From: Acidisphaera sp.
GTDB lineage: Bacteria; Pseudomonadota; Alphaproteobacteria; Acetobacterales; Acetobacteraceae
Assembly (NCBI GenBank): GCA_019240395.1
Contig: JAFAYM010000001.1
Coordinates: forward strand, 1 to 39,273
Direction of reading: 5' to 3'
DNA: 39,273 bases
How positions within the stretch are numbered: the first letter of the stretch is position 1; every line of letters starts with the position of its first letter. This document shows, piece after piece, positions 26,045 through 36,753 of this stretch. The position numbers and the translations under genes are program-made. The notes under the pieces were generated by a model. It saw only the letters and a list, made by a program, of their open reading frames with translations, was not told where the DNA came from and searched no databases.

Positions 26045-26072
26045 GTCAAGCCGCTGGCGGTTTGTCAAGCCG
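26045..26072 (-). promoter_or_regulatory. Direct repeat and -35-like box upstream of the quinate operon
   Basis: On the minus strand CGGCTTGAC occurs twice (26072-26064 and 26053-26045), 19 bp apart start to start, and the upstream copy continues as TTGACA, a consensus -35. No good -10 was found at 16-18 bp (only CCCGAT), which would fit an activator-dependent promoter. The copies could be half-sites for an IclR- or LysR-type regulator, but no regulator gene is adjacent. Confidence 0.3.
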
Positions 26073-26198
26073 ACAGTATGGCCTGCGAGGGAAGGCGGCA
26101 AAACCGGCTAGCCCCGGCGAGGGGAGTGCCGGCCGGCAGCATCGCGGTTCGGCCCGCAGCATTTGCGCAGGCCTGCGTCACCGGCGCATCCTGCGGGA

Positions 26199-27491
26199 AT
26201 GATCGATGTGCTCACGGAAGATTTCCGGCAGACCCCTTATTGGTGGGACGCCGCTCCGCCGGAACCCGCCGCCGCGGCGATCCCGGAAGCCACCGACGTC
26301 GCGATCATCGGCTCCGGCTATACCGGCCTGTGCTGCGCCATCGAGTTGGCCGGGCATGGCGTGGGAACGGTGGTGCTCGAAGCCGGCGATCTCGGCGCCG
26401 GCGCCAGCACGCGCAGCGGCGGGATGGTGACCGGCGGCCAGAAGCTGGTGGTCTCCGGCGCCACGCACGGGATTGCACCGGAACGCCGGGCGCGGCTGCT
26501 CGAGGACGCCCACGAATCGCTCGCCATGCTGGAGCAGCGCATCGCCGATTACCGGCTCGATGCCGAGTACGAACGGTATGGCAGGCTCATTCTGGCGCAC
26601 ATTCCGCGGCACTACGAGCGCCTGGTGCGCTGGGCCGAGCTGCTGCGGCGCGCCGGATCCGCGGTGTCGCTGCTTTCGCGGGAGGCGCTCGCCGGCGAGG
26701 TCGGCGGCACGCGGTATCACGGCGGCCTGCTGATCGAGGATTACGGCGGCCTGCATCCCGCGAAATACCACCGTGCGCTGCGCCGGGCGGCGTGCGATCG
26801 TGGCGCGGTGCTCGCCTCGCACGCGGCGGTCGGCGCGATCCGGCGCCTGGCGGAGGGTTTCGAGGTGGTCACCGGACGCGGCGTCCTGCGCGCACGCTCC
26901 GTGGTGGTGGGCACCAACGGCTACACCGGACCACTGATCCCGCATCTCCAGCGCCGGGTGGTGCCGGTCACCGCCTACGTCATCGCAACGGAACCGCTGC
27001 CGCCGGGCCTCCCGGAGAAGCTGATCCCGCACCGGCGCATGCTTTCGGACACCAAGCGGCAGCTCTACTGGATACGGCTCTCACCGGACGGCACGCGCAT
27101 GATCTTCGGCGCACGGCCGCATCTGGTCGACACCGACACGCAAACCGCCGCGCGGAGCATGCACGGCATGCTCGCCGGCGTCTGGCCGGAACTCGCCGAC
27201 GTGCGCATCAGCCATTGCTGGACCGGTAATGTCGCGATGTCCGTCGACCATCTGCCGCATATGGGCGTGCATGACGGCATCCACTACGCGCTCGGCTGCA
27301 ACGGCAGCGGCGTCGCGATGATGAGCTATCTCGGTCAGCAGACCGCGCGCAAGATCCTCGGCACGCAGAACCGCCCCTGCGCCTTCGACAGCGCGGATTT
27401 TCCGCCCTTCCCGCTGTACCGCGGCTGGCCGTGGTTCGTGCCGCTGGTTGCGGCATGGCGTCGGCTGCGAGACAAGCTGGAAAGCCGGTAA
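26199..27491 (+). CDS. FAD-dependent amine/D-amino-acid oxidoreductase (DadA/PuuB type)
   Basis: DAO-family flavoenzyme of 430 residues that probably oxidises an amino compound. Seen: the FAD-binding ATDVAIIGSGYTGLCCAIEL near residue 30, EAGDLGAGASTRSGGMVTGG (typical of the gamma-glutamylputrescine oxidase subgroup), GTNGYTGPLIPHLQRRVVPV, and the C-terminal HYALGCNGSGVAMMSYLGQ. The N-terminal YWWDAAPP motif is also typical of that subgroup. ATG 26199 gives this family start; longer frames run through the non-coding spacer. It stands alone, divergent from the MFS gene and convergent with the binding-protein gene, with repeat copy 3 between the stops. Confidence 0.9.
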   Translation: MIDVLTEDFRQTPYWWDAAPPEPAAAAIPEATDVAIIGSGYTGLCCAIELAGHGVGTVVLEAGDLGAGASTRSGGMVTGGQKLVVSGATHGIAPERRARLLEDAHESLAMLEQRIADYRLDAEYERYGRLILAHIPRHYERLVRWAELLRRAGSAVSLLSREALAGEVGGTRYHGGLLIEDYGGLHPAKYHRALRRAACDRGAVLASHAAVGAIRRLAEGFEVVTGRGVLRARSVVVGTNGYTGPLIPHLQRRVVPVTAYVIATEPLPPGLPEKLIPHRRMLSDTKRQLYWIRLSPDGTRMIFGARPHLVDTDTQTAARSMHGMLAGVWPELADVRISHCWTGNVAMSVDHLPHMGVHDGIHYALGCNGSGVAMMSYLGQQTARKILGTQNRPCAFDSADFPPFPLYRGWPWFVPLVAAWRRLRDKLESR

Positions 27492-27494
27492 ATG

Positions 27495-27537
27495 AGGTCT
27501 GGGGTCCCCTGGGCAGAGCCCTCGCCTTTCTCTCTTA
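27495..27537. repeat. Dispersed gene-3'-end repeat, copy 3
   Basis: GGTCTGGGG (shared with copy 2) and the palindrome GGGGTCCCC (27501-27509) are followed by the core GGGCRGAGCCCTCGCCTT (27511-27528) and TCTCTCTTA. It fills the whole gap between two convergent genes, and its final TTA is the stop codon of the minus-strand binding-protein gene. It probably acts as a bidirectional terminator. Confidence 0.7.
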
Positions 27538-29115
27538 CGCCGGCCGCACGTTCCAGAACGTTGCTGTGCCGTCGAGCACACCGGTGATGCGCTTGCGATA
27601 GGCCGTGGGCTGCTTGTACTGGCCCAGCGGAAAGAACGGCACTTCCTCGAAGGCGACGCGCTGGATCTCGCGGCAGAGCCGTTGCTGCTCGTCCAAGGTC
27701 GCCGCCTGCAGCCATTGCGCGCGCAGCGCCGGGATGCGTTCGCTGGTGGCCCATCCGGGATAGCTGGCATTGCCCTGCAGCTGCAATTCGCCGACCGGGT
27801 TCAGCCAGTCCATGCCCTGCGGATTGCCGACGAAGGCGTTCCAGCCGCCGGAAGCAGCGGGCGCCTTGCTGGTTCGCCGCGTCAGCACGTTGCCGAAACT
27901 GAGGGCGACGTAGTCGACCTTCATGCCGGCCTGTCGGAACATGTCGGCGGCGACGTCGCCGAGCGGCTTCTGCGCGACGCTGTCCGCCGGCACCAGCAGC
28001 ACAATCGTTTCGCCGGCGTAGCCGGCCCGCTCCAGCTCCTGCCGGACCTTGTCGTCGTCGCGCGGTCCGGTGAACACCGCCAGCCCCTCGTCGCTGGCCA
28101 TCGGCGTGCCGGGACAGAAATAGCCGGTGGGCGTGTGCTGATACGCGGGGTCGCGGCCGGCGACGGCGGTCATGAACGCCGCCTGGTCGATCGCCCCCAG
28201 CAGTGCCCGTCGGACCGCCGGCTTGTCGAACGGCGGCTGCAGATGGTTGACCTGCAGCGAGCCCATGAAGCCCAGCGGGTCGAGCACCTTGATCGCGATG
28301 TCGGGCTGGCGGCTCAGCACCGGCAGCAGATCGTGCGGCGCGTTCTCCAGCCAGTCCTGCTCGCCCGCCTGCAGCGATGCGGTTGCCGTGCCGATGTCCG
28401 GCATCGTCGTCCACTCGACGCGATCGAAATGCACGATCTTCGGCCCGGAGGTCCAGTCGGTGACGCCGCCCTCGCGCGGGCGATAGGCCTCGAAGCGCTG
28501 ATAGGCGTTGCGCACGCCGGCCAGCCGCTCGTCCGCCTTGTAGCGGAACGGGCCGCTGCCGATCACCTCGGGGATCTGTTTGAACGGATCGGTTTGCGCC
28601 AGGCGCTCCGGCATCATGAAGCAGGCCGGCACCGCGACCTTGCCGAGCGCATAGGGCAGCAGGGGAAACGGCCGCTTCAGCCGGAATCGGATGGTCCGGT
28701 CGTCGGCGGCTTCGAGAGAGTCGGTGGCCTGCATCAGCGCGTCGCCGAAGCCGTCGCGTCGCGCCCAGCGGCGGATCGAGGCGACGCAGTCGCGCGCCAG
28801 CACCTTCTCGCCGTCGTGCCAGAGCAGGCCCTCGCGCAGCACCAGCTCCCACCGCCGTCCGTCATCCTCGATGCGATGTCCCTCGAGCATCTGCGGCGAC
28901 ACGTCGAGGCGGGTGTTCATGCCGTAGAGCATGTCGAACACCATCAGCCCGTGGGTGCGCGACACCTGTGCCGAGGCGGCGAAGATCGGGTCGGTGAAGG
29001 CCAGGTCGATGACCGGAATGAAGTGCAGCGTGGTGTCCGCCGCCGCCCGCCCGATCCGCGGCACGGCCAGCGCCGGCGAGAGCGCGGCTGCACGCAGCAG
29101 GGTGCGGCGACGCAT
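27535..29115 (-). CDS. Family 5 extracellular solute-binding protein with Tat-like signal
   Basis: Periplasmic receptor of the DppA/OppA class, 526 residues. The N-terminus (MRRRTLLRAAALSPALAVPRIGRAAA) has consecutive arginines before a hydrophobic run, suggesting Tat export. Mature signatures: VSPQMLEGHRIEDDGRRWEL, LREGLLWHDGEKVLARDCV, IGSGPFRYKADE, and VRRALLGAIDQAAFM. It is transcribed after the amidohydrolase gene (3 bp gap) and has no permease or ATPase gene nearby, so it must use components encoded elsewhere. Ligand unknown. Confidence 0.9.
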   Translation of the reverse strand: MRRRTLLRAAALSPALAVPRIGRAAADTTLHFIPVIDLAFTDPIFAASAQVSRTHGLMVFDMLYGMNTRLDVSPQMLEGHRIEDDGRRWELVLREGLLWHDGEKVLARDCVASIRRWARRDGFGDALMQATDSLEAADDRTIRFRLKRPFPLLPYALGKVAVPACFMMPERLAQTDPFKQIPEVIGSGPFRYKADERLAGVRNAYQRFEAYRPREGGVTDWTSGPKIVHFDRVEWTTMPDIGTATASLQAGEQDWLENAPHDLLPVLSRQPDIAIKVLDPLGFMGSLQVNHLQPPFDKPAVRRALLGAIDQAAFMTAVAGRDPAYQHTPTGYFCPGTPMASDEGLAVFTGPRDDDKVRQELERAGYAGETIVLLVPADSVAQKPLGDVAADMFRQAGMKVDYVALSFGNVLTRRTSKAPAASGGWNAFVGNPQGMDWLNPVGELQLQGNASYPGWATSERIPALRAQWLQAATLDEQQRLCREIQRVAFEEVPFFPLGQYKQPTAYRKRITGVLDGTATFWNVRPA

Positions 29116-29118
29116 CGC

Positions 29119-30516
29119 TCAGGCGTCCAGCCAGGCAAGGCCGCCCGGCGGCGGCGCGATGTCGGGGTTGTTCGCGAGCATCCGCTGCCAGACGCCGCGC
29201 GTCACCGCCTGGGCCTCGCGCAGCAAGGCGGGCTCGTCGATGGTCAGCACGCGGCGGTCGCGCATGACGAAGGCGCCGTCCACCATGACGGAGTGGACGA
29301 TCCCGGGATGGCCGTAATGCACGAGGTTGCTGGTCAGCCGCACGATCGGCCGCATCACCGGGGTGTTCAGGTCGAGCATGGTGAGGTCCGCCTTCTTGCC
29401 CGTCTCGATCGAGCCGATCTCCGCCGCCGCGCCGACCGAGCGCGCCGCATTGCGCGTGATGGTGTCCAGCATCGCCTCGGGCTGCGGATCGACGCCGTCC
29501 TCGCGCTCGCGGCCGCGGCCGCCGCGATGCACGATGAGCCCGATCTTCAGCGCATGGAAGATGTCCTCCGTCATGTTGTCGGTGCCGAGGGCGATGTTGA
29601 CCCCGGCGTCGCGGATGCGGCCGATCAGCGCGCGGTGCGGACCGCGGCGCGACGAGTTGGCGGGGCAATGCGCCATCTGCACGCCGCGCTCGGCCAGCAG
29701 GTCGACATCCGACGGGCTGCAGAACGTCCAGTGTGCGCCGACCAGGTCGGGACCGAGAAAGCCCTCGCGATCGAGATACTCGGCCGGTGTCGCACGGTGC
29801 GCCGCCCTGACGGCACGCTGCTCGTCCAGTCCCTGCGACAGATGCACCGTCCGGGTCAGGCCGTGGCGCCGCGCCAGGTCGAGCAGCGAGGCCAGCATGC
29901 GCGGCGAGCAATTATCCGGGGCGTGCGCCGCGACCTGGCAGCGCACACGGTCGCCGTGGCTGCCATGCAGCGTCTCGATGATGCCGGTCGTGCGATCGAG
30001 GAAGCCCTGGCCGAAGGCTTCGTCCACGGTGTAGTCGCCGGCGCGGATGCGCAGCGTGTTGATGTCCGCGGCGTTCTCCGACAGCCAGAGTCGCAGTCCG
30101 GTCGACGCCATTGCCCCGGCGTAGCCGGCGACGAAGCGGAACGGATCTACCAGCGTGGTGCAGCCGCTGCGGATCGCCTCCAGGCAGCCGAGGCTCGCCA
30201 TCACCGCCCGCTCGGCATCCGACATTTCCCAGGAGACCGGCGACATGTAGGCGTAGACGGAATTGCCGTCGAAATCCTCGACGGTGCCGCGCAGCACGGT
30301 GAGCACGGTGTGGGTGTGGGCGTTGATGAAGCCGGGGAAGACCGCGATTCCGCGTCCGGCGACGCGCTGAAGCGCCGGAAACTCCGCCTCGAGCGCGGCG
30401 GTCGGGCCGATCGCGGCGATGCGGTTGCCCTGCACCGCCACCGCGGCGTGATCGAGAACGCGCCGCCGGTCGTCGCACGTGACGACCAGCGTGTCGGTGA
30501 TCAGCGTGCCATCCAC
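29119..30516 (-). CDS. Amidohydrolase family protein (TrzN/AtzB/deaminase-like)
   Basis: Metal-dependent TIM-barrel hydrolase or deaminase of 465 residues, subgroup with one metal. Seen: the N-terminal beta-sandwich strand ending FPGFINAHTHT (H-x-H metal ligands), VHLSQG with the third His, AHWTFCS with the catalytic His, and GTDNMTEDIFHALKIG with the Asp. The closest families are chlorohydrolases, guanine/8-oxoguanine deaminases and 5'-methylthioadenosine deaminases; the residues seen do not separate them. It lies 3 bp upstream of the family 5 binding protein, suggesting hydrolytic use of the imported solute. Confidence 0.88.
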   Translation of the reverse strand: MDGTLITDTLVVTCDDRRRVLDHAAVAVQGNRIAAIGPTAALEAEFPALQRVAGRGIAVFPGFINAHTHTVLTVLRGTVEDFDGNSVYAYMSPVSWEMSDAERAVMASLGCLEAIRSGCTTLVDPFRFVAGYAGAMASTGLRLWLSENAADINTLRIRAGDYTVDEAFGQGFLDRTTGIIETLHGSHGDRVRCQVAAHAPDNCSPRMLASLLDLARRHGLTRTVHLSQGLDEQRAVRAAHRATPAEYLDREGFLGPDLVGAHWTFCSPSDVDLLAERGVQMAHCPANSSRRGPHRALIGRIRDAGVNIALGTDNMTEDIFHALKIGLIVHRGGRGREREDGVDPQPEAMLDTITRNAARSVGAAAEIGSIETGKKADLTMLDLNTPVMRPIVRLTSNLVHYGHPGIVHSVMVDGAFVMRDRRVLTIDEPALLREAQAVTRGVWQRMLANNPDIAPPPGGLAWLDA

Positions 30517-30590
30517 TCAGGGATGATAGGGGATCGGCCGACCTCCGCAAACCCGGCGGCCGAGCGTTCCGGCCGCCGGAGCTGCGAGCC

Positions 30591-30893
30591 TCAGTAGCGC
30601 CAGTGCCCGGGCACCCAGCGCCAGCCGTTCCAGAACGGCCGGACCCAGACCCGCGGACCCGGGGCCGGGTAGGGCGCGTAGACCACCGGCGGGGGCGCCA
30701 CATAGACCGGCTGTGGCGCGTAGTAGTAGGGAGCCGGGGCGACGCCGATCCAGACCCCGCCGCGCCACCAGGCATTGGCGTGAGACGAAATCGTCAGCGG
30801 CAGCAGGAGTGCCGCCGCAACCGCGGCTCCTTTCAGCAGGCGGAACCGGGCGGAACGAGGCGCTGTGCTGGTCACGACCTTCCTCCAGAACAT
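30591..30893 (-). CDS. Small secreted Trp/Tyr/Pro-rich protein
   Basis: About 100 residues: a signal peptide (RLLKGAAVAAALLLPLTISSHANA) followed by WWRGGVWIGVAPAPYYYAPQ, a Tyr/Pro/Val-rich stretch of PxxYxAPxP type, and a C-terminal WVRPFWNGWRWVPGHWRY. This is the look of the small envelope proteins with YXWGXW-like repeats common in alphaproteobacteria; no function is known to me. ATG 30893 is preferred over ATG 30905 because a promoter-like TTGACC-N16-TATCTC at 30949-30922 would leave almost no leader for the latter. Confidence 0.75.
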   Translation of the reverse strand: MFWRKVVTSTAPRSARFRLLKGAAVAAALLLPLTISSHANAWWRGGVWIGVAPAPYYYAPQPVYVAPPPVVYAPYPAPGPRVWVRPFWNGWRWVPGHWRY

Positions 30894-30921
30894 GGAGCCA
30901 GACATTGCTGGCCGTTCCAGC

Positions 30922-30949
30922 GAGATATGGACCTGCCCCGGCCGGTCAA
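30922..30949 (-). promoter_or_regulatory. Sigma70-like promoter of the small secreted protein gene
   Basis: On the minus strand TTGACC (30949-30944) and TATCTC (30927-30922) are separated by 16 bp and point at the small gene. The match is moderate (5 of 6 and 3-4 of 6 consensus bases). Confidence 0.4.
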
Positions 30950-30958
30950 GATCATCGC

Positions 30959-30992
30959 AAAAAACGTTACATTCGGAGAGAAGCGTGTAACG
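30959..30992 (-). terminator. Rho-independent-type terminator after the GT-UGM gene
   Basis: CGTTACA (30965-30971) and TGTAACG (30986-30992) form a 7-bp stem with a 14-nt loop, followed on the minus strand by six T. It starts 24 bp past the stop of the GT-UGM gene and lies before the promoter of the next gene. The AT-containing stem and large loop make it a weak terminator; an operator is the alternative. Confidence 0.5.
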
Positions 30993-31015
30993 GCGTGCGC
31001 CCAACCGCCGGTTGC

Positions 31016-33337
<2,322 letters not shown>

Positions 33338-33810
33338 CGGCCGGTTCCGGGGCGGCGATACCGGAACGAGGGATGACAGGCATCTGAGGTGCGGTTCTGC
33401 ACAATCCGTCTCCGAGACAATGACGACCGGGCTCGACCGCGTTCCCGCGCGTCGGCACGCTCCAAGGCATGAATGGGGCAGACAAGGACGGCGGTTTATA
33501 GCGGGTTGTAACCGCTACGTCGCTTTCCGGTTCCGGCGAGCCGCAAACGCCACTGAAAATTGCTGCGGACGCCCGGTTCAGATCAGACCTGCATGAGCTT
33601 CCTCGCGCTAAGTTGTGGCGCTACCGTACGGAACAAGCGTTGCGCGTGCGGATCACTCGTATACGCGCGCCACCATGCCGGCAAGCCTGTCTGTCCAGGC
33701 GCGTGCGATCGGCATTCAGTCCGGGAGAAAATGCTGCAACGGCCGGTCGTTGCAGGATTTTCGCGCGCGACGATCGCAATTCGCGGCTGCGGGCCACCGC
33801 ACGGGGCGGG
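33338..33810. other. 473-bp gene-free region
   Basis: No frame here shows protein-like composition or a family motif. The left part is the upstream region of the GT-UGM gene; the right part is the 3' region of the metallo-beta-lactamase-fold gene and holds a hairpin at 33734-33755. It also has an inverted repeat GCGGTT/AACCGC near 33491-33515. The composition is less GC-rich than the genes, with TTTATAG near 33494, so a promoter may lie there. Confidence 0.6.
33734..33755 (-). terminator. Hairpin terminator after the MBL-fold gene
   Basis: CTGCAACG (33734-33741) and CGTTGCAG (33748-33755) form a perfect 8-bp stem with loop GCCGGT. On the minus strand it is followed by CATTTTCTCC; on the plus strand by GATTTT. 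It lies 56 bp past the stop of the MBL-fold gene. Confidence 0.45.
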
Positions 33811-34638
33811 TCAGGCAGGATCGGCGTCGGGGCTGCCGATCCAGGCGAGATAGCGAGCCACCGAGGCGGCCAGCGCCGCCTCGGCGTCCCGTGCGATCAC
33901 CCGGTCCCAGAACGCGCCGTAGATGCGGTCGTAGCGCCAGGGCGCCAGCCGGGCGGCGATGCCGCGCACCGCCGCCTCCCCCAGCGGCAGCAGGTTGGGG
34001 TAGCTGCGCATGAAGCTGACATGCGCGCGGTCCGGCGTGACCTGGGCGATGTCCCCGCTCAGCAGGGCGCCCCGCCCTTCGGCAGCGGCCTCCCAGTGCA
34101 GCACGGCGCCCCCGGGGAAGTGGCCGCCGGCACGGATCAGGGTCAGGCCCGCCCCGAGCCGCCTGGTCTCGCCCTCCCACGGCTGCACGGCCGGGTCCGG
34201 CCGCATGATCCAGGCGCGATCCGCCGCGTGCACGTGCACCGTGGCGCCGAAGGCATGCGCCCACTCCACCATTGTCGTGTAGTAGTGGGGGTGCGAAATG
34301 GCGATGTCGGCGATGCCGCCGAGGCCGCCGATCAGCTCGACGGTGGCGTCGTCGATCAGGCTGATGCAGTCCCACAGCACATTGCCCGCGGGCGTGCGCA
34401 GCAGCAGGGCTCGCTGGCCGATGGCGAAATGCGGGCTGGTGCCGATTCCCAGCAGCCCCGGCTCCAGCGTGCGAAAGCCGTTGAGGTGGGTGTGGCGGAG
34501 GGCTGCAAGGCTGGTCCAGGACTGGCCCCCCGGTGCCACGTATTGCCGCTCCTCCGTGCAGACGGGGCAGGTGTCCGGCGGCGCGTCGGCGGGCGGATAC
34601 TGGGTGCCGCACGTCGTGCAGATGAAGGCGGTGGCCAT
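33811..34638 (-). CDS. Metallo-beta-lactamase-fold hydrolase with N-terminal zinc ribbon
   Basis: 275 residues. An N-terminal rubredoxin/zinc-ribbon-like module (ICTTCGTQYPP with C7 and C10, and DTCPVCTEE with C24 and C27) precedes a metallo-beta-lactamase fold. The metal motifs are partly unusual: SHPHYYTTMVEW replaces the canonical HxHxDH, lacking the Asp-His pair; GGHFPGG and SGDIAQV supply the later His and Asp. Metal content or activity may therefore differ from typical hydrolases. Translation start overlaps the stop of the serine hydrolase gene (ATGA). Function unknown. Confidence 0.85.
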   Translation of the reverse strand: MATAFICTTCGTQYPPADAPPDTCPVCTEERQYVAPGGQSWTSLAALRHTHLNGFRTLEPGLLGIGTSPHFAIGQRALLLRTPAGNVLWDCISLIDDATVELIGGLGGIADIAISHPHYYTTMVEWAHAFGATVHVHAADRAWIMRPDPAVQPWEGETRRLGAGLTLIRAGGHFPGGAVLHWEAAAEGRGALLSGDIAQVTPDRAHVSFMRSYPNLLPLGEAAVRGIAARLAPWRYDRIYGAFWDRVIARDAEAALAASVARYLAWIGSPDADPA

Positions 34639-35861
34639 CAGTCCTCGATCGCCGCGTAGGTGAGCACGCGCAGCTCGCGTCGCAGCGGGTAGGTGGAGGA
34701 GGGCATCAGCTGGGTCAGCAGGATCACCGCCATCTCTTCGGCGGGATCGACCCAGAAGGCGGTGCTGGCGGCGCCGCCCCAGGCGTATTCGCCCGGCGTG
34801 CCGAGGATCTGCGCGCGCGCCGGATCGAGCATGACGGAAAAGCCGAGGCCGAAGCCGACCCCCTCATAGGTGGACTCGCTGAACCGCGGCTGGCCCATGT
34901 CGGCCATGTCGCCGCGCAGATGGTTCGCCGTCATCAGCGCGACGGTCTTGCGGCCGAGCAGGCGCGTGCCGTCGAGCGTGCCGCGGTTCAGCATCATCCG
35001 GCAGAAACGCACGTAATCGCCCGCGGTCGACACCAGGCCGCCGCCACCCGAACACAGTTTCCGCGGCGTGCGATAGCGGCTCTCTCCCGGGTCGTCGAGC
35101 AGCGCCAGCGCGCCGTCCGCGCCGCGTGCGTAATTGGCGGCGAAGCGATGGTGCCGGTCGGGCGGAACATGAAAGCCGGTGTCGGTCATGCCGAGCGGCG
35201 CGAGCACCCGCTCCTGCATGAAATCCTCGAAGCTCTGCCCCGAGATCACCGCCACCAGATGGCCGAGCACGTCGGTGGCGATGCTGTAGTTCCAGGCCTG
35301 ACCGGGCTGCGCCAGCAACGGCAGCGCGGCGGCGCGCTCCACCACCTCGGCCAGGCTCGCCTCCTGGGTTTGGAAATCGACGCCGCGCTCGCGATACAGC
35401 GCATCCACCGGGCTCGATTCCATGAAGCCGTAGGTCAGGCCGGAGGTGTGCGTCAGCAGGTCGCGAAACGTGATGTCGCGCGCCGCCGGCACGGTGTCGA
35501 GCTTGCCGCGGCTGCCGCCGATGCAGACGCGCATGTCGGCGAAGCAGGGCAGGAATCGGGTGATCGGATCGTCGAGCTGAAACCGCCCTTCCTCGTAGAG
35601 CATCATGACGGCGACGCTGGTGAGCGGCTTGGTCATGGAATAGATGCGCACGATGGTCTCGGGCGCCATGGCGATGCCGCGCGCCTGGTCGGCGAGGCCG
35701 CAGCAGCGGTGGAACACGACGCGCCCGCGCCGCGCCACGAGTGTCGAGAGGCCGGCGAGTTTTTTCTCCTCCACCAGGCGCTGCATCCAGTCCTCGACGC
35801 GGGCCAGCCGCCGGGAGGACAGCCCGACTTCCTCGGGTCTCGCCTGCACGCTGTCTGCCAT
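34638..35861 (-). CDS. Serine hydrolase, class C beta-lactamase/EstB-like
   Basis: Beta-lactamase-fold esterase or peptidase, 407 residues. The nucleophile/base motif S-x-x-K is in RIYSMTKPLTSVAVMML, and the Tyr of the second motif in WNYSIATDVLGHL (YSI for YxN, as in EstB-type esterases). No signal peptide is seen, so it is probably cytoplasmic, unlike true AmpC. The C-terminal AWGGAASTAFWVDPAEEMAV is the usual third-motif region (WGG for KTG). Coupled to the MBL-fold gene; the two may process the same ester or lactone. Confidence 0.9.
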   Translation of the reverse strand: MADSVQARPEEVGLSSRRLARVEDWMQRLVEEKKLAGLSTLVARRGRVVFHRCCGLADQARGIAMAPETIVRIYSMTKPLTSVAVMMLYEEGRFQLDDPITRFLPCFADMRVCIGGSRGKLDTVPAARDITFRDLLTHTSGLTYGFMESSPVDALYRERGVDFQTQEASLAEVVERAAALPLLAQPGQAWNYSIATDVLGHLVAVISGQSFEDFMQERVLAPLGMTDTGFHVPPDRHHRFAANYARGADGALALLDDPGESRYRTPRKLCSGGGGLVSTAGDYVRFCRMMLNRGTLDGTRLLGRKTVALMTANHLRGDMADMGQPRFSESTYEGVGFGLGFSVMLDPARAQILGTPGEYAWGGAASTAFWVDPAEEMAVILLTQLMPSSTYPLRRELRVLTYAAIED

Positions 35862-35932
35862 GGCGCTTTTCCGATTGCCGTTTCGACAGCTAGCTTACCG
35901 CGTCAGGCGGGGATCGTCAGGAGGCGACGCGC

Positions 35933-36733
35933 ATGCTGGATCTCACGGGAAAGACGGCGATCGTGACGGGAGCCGGCTCGGTCGGTCCGGGCTGGGGCAA
36001 TGGCCGGGCCACCGCGACCTTGCTGGCGCGTCAGGGGGCGGCGGTGCTGCTGGTCGATGTGAACGAGGCGGCAGCGGACGAGACGCGGGCGGCCATCGAG
36101 GCCGAGGGCAATAGCTGCGCCGTGCGATGCTGCGACATGCTGGACGGCACGCAGGTGCAGGAGATGGTCCAGGCGTGCATCGATCGTTTCGGTCGGGTCG
36201 ATATCCTGGTCAACAATGTCGGGGGCTCCGAGCCGGGAGATGCGGCGGAGATGCCGGAGGCGGTCTGGGACCGGCAGATCGACTTCAACCTGAAAACCGT
36301 ATTCCTCGGCTGCAAGCACGTGCTGCCGCTGATGGAGCGGCAAGGCGGCGGGGCGATCGTCAACGTCGCGTCGGTGGCGGGGCTGCGCAACATCCGCGGT
36401 CGGGCGCATGTCGGCTACAGCGCCAGCAAGGCGGGGGTGATCCAGTTCTCCCGCTCGACGGCGGGCAGCTACGCGCAGCGCGGCGTACGCTGCAACACGG
36501 TGGTGCCCGGCCTGATGCACACGCCCCTTGTCGAGCATCGGCTGCTGCGTCAGCTCGCCGGCAACGACGCCGAGGCGCTGATTGCCGCGCGCAACGCGGC
36601 GGTGCCGATGGGCCGCATGGGCACCGCCTGGGATGTCGCCCACGCCGTGCTGTTCCTGGCGTCGGACGAGGCCGCCTACATCACCGGGACGGAGATCGTC
36701 GTGGACGGCGGTTACAGCGCTGCCGGACTCTAG
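35933..36733 (+). CDS. SDR family oxidoreductase
   Basis: Classical SDR, 266 residues, NAD(P)-dependent. Seen: TGAGSVGPGWGNGRATA (glycine motif with a six-residue insertion compared with TGxxxGIG), NNVGG, and the catalytic S and Y-x-x-x-K in NVASVAGLRNIRGRAHVGYSASK (parts NVASVAG and GYSASK). C-terminal YITGTEIVVDGGYSAAG is typical. It diverges from the serine hydrolase gene across 71 bp. GGAGG precedes ATG 35933. Substrate not assignable. Confidence 0.9.
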   Translation: MLDLTGKTAIVTGAGSVGPGWGNGRATATLLARQGAAVLLVDVNEAAADETRAAIEAEGNSCAVRCCDMLDGTQVQEMVQACIDRFGRVDILVNNVGGSEPGDAAEMPEAVWDRQIDFNLKTVFLGCKHVLPLMERQGGGAIVNVASVAGLRNIRGRAHVGYSASKAGVIQFSRSTAGSYAQRGVRCNTVVPGLMHTPLVEHRLLRQLAGNDAEALIAARNAAVPMGRMGTAWDVAHAVLFLASDEAAYITGTEIVVDGGYSAAGL

Positions 36734-36753
36734 AGGGTCGCCGAACCCTTTTT
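36734..36753 (+). terminator. Terminator between convergent genes
   Basis: AGGGT (36734-36738) and ACCCT (36745-36749) form a 5-bp stem, loop CGCCGA, followed by TTTTT. It starts right after the SDR stop codon. The stem is short but the T tract is clear in this GC-rich setting. Confidence 0.5.

Noticed and set aside
27682-30597. 971-codon open frame on the plus strand
   Set aside because: Antisense to the binding protein and amidohydrolase genes, both of which show full catalytic or family motifs; its translation is low-complexity and R/H/D/V-rich.
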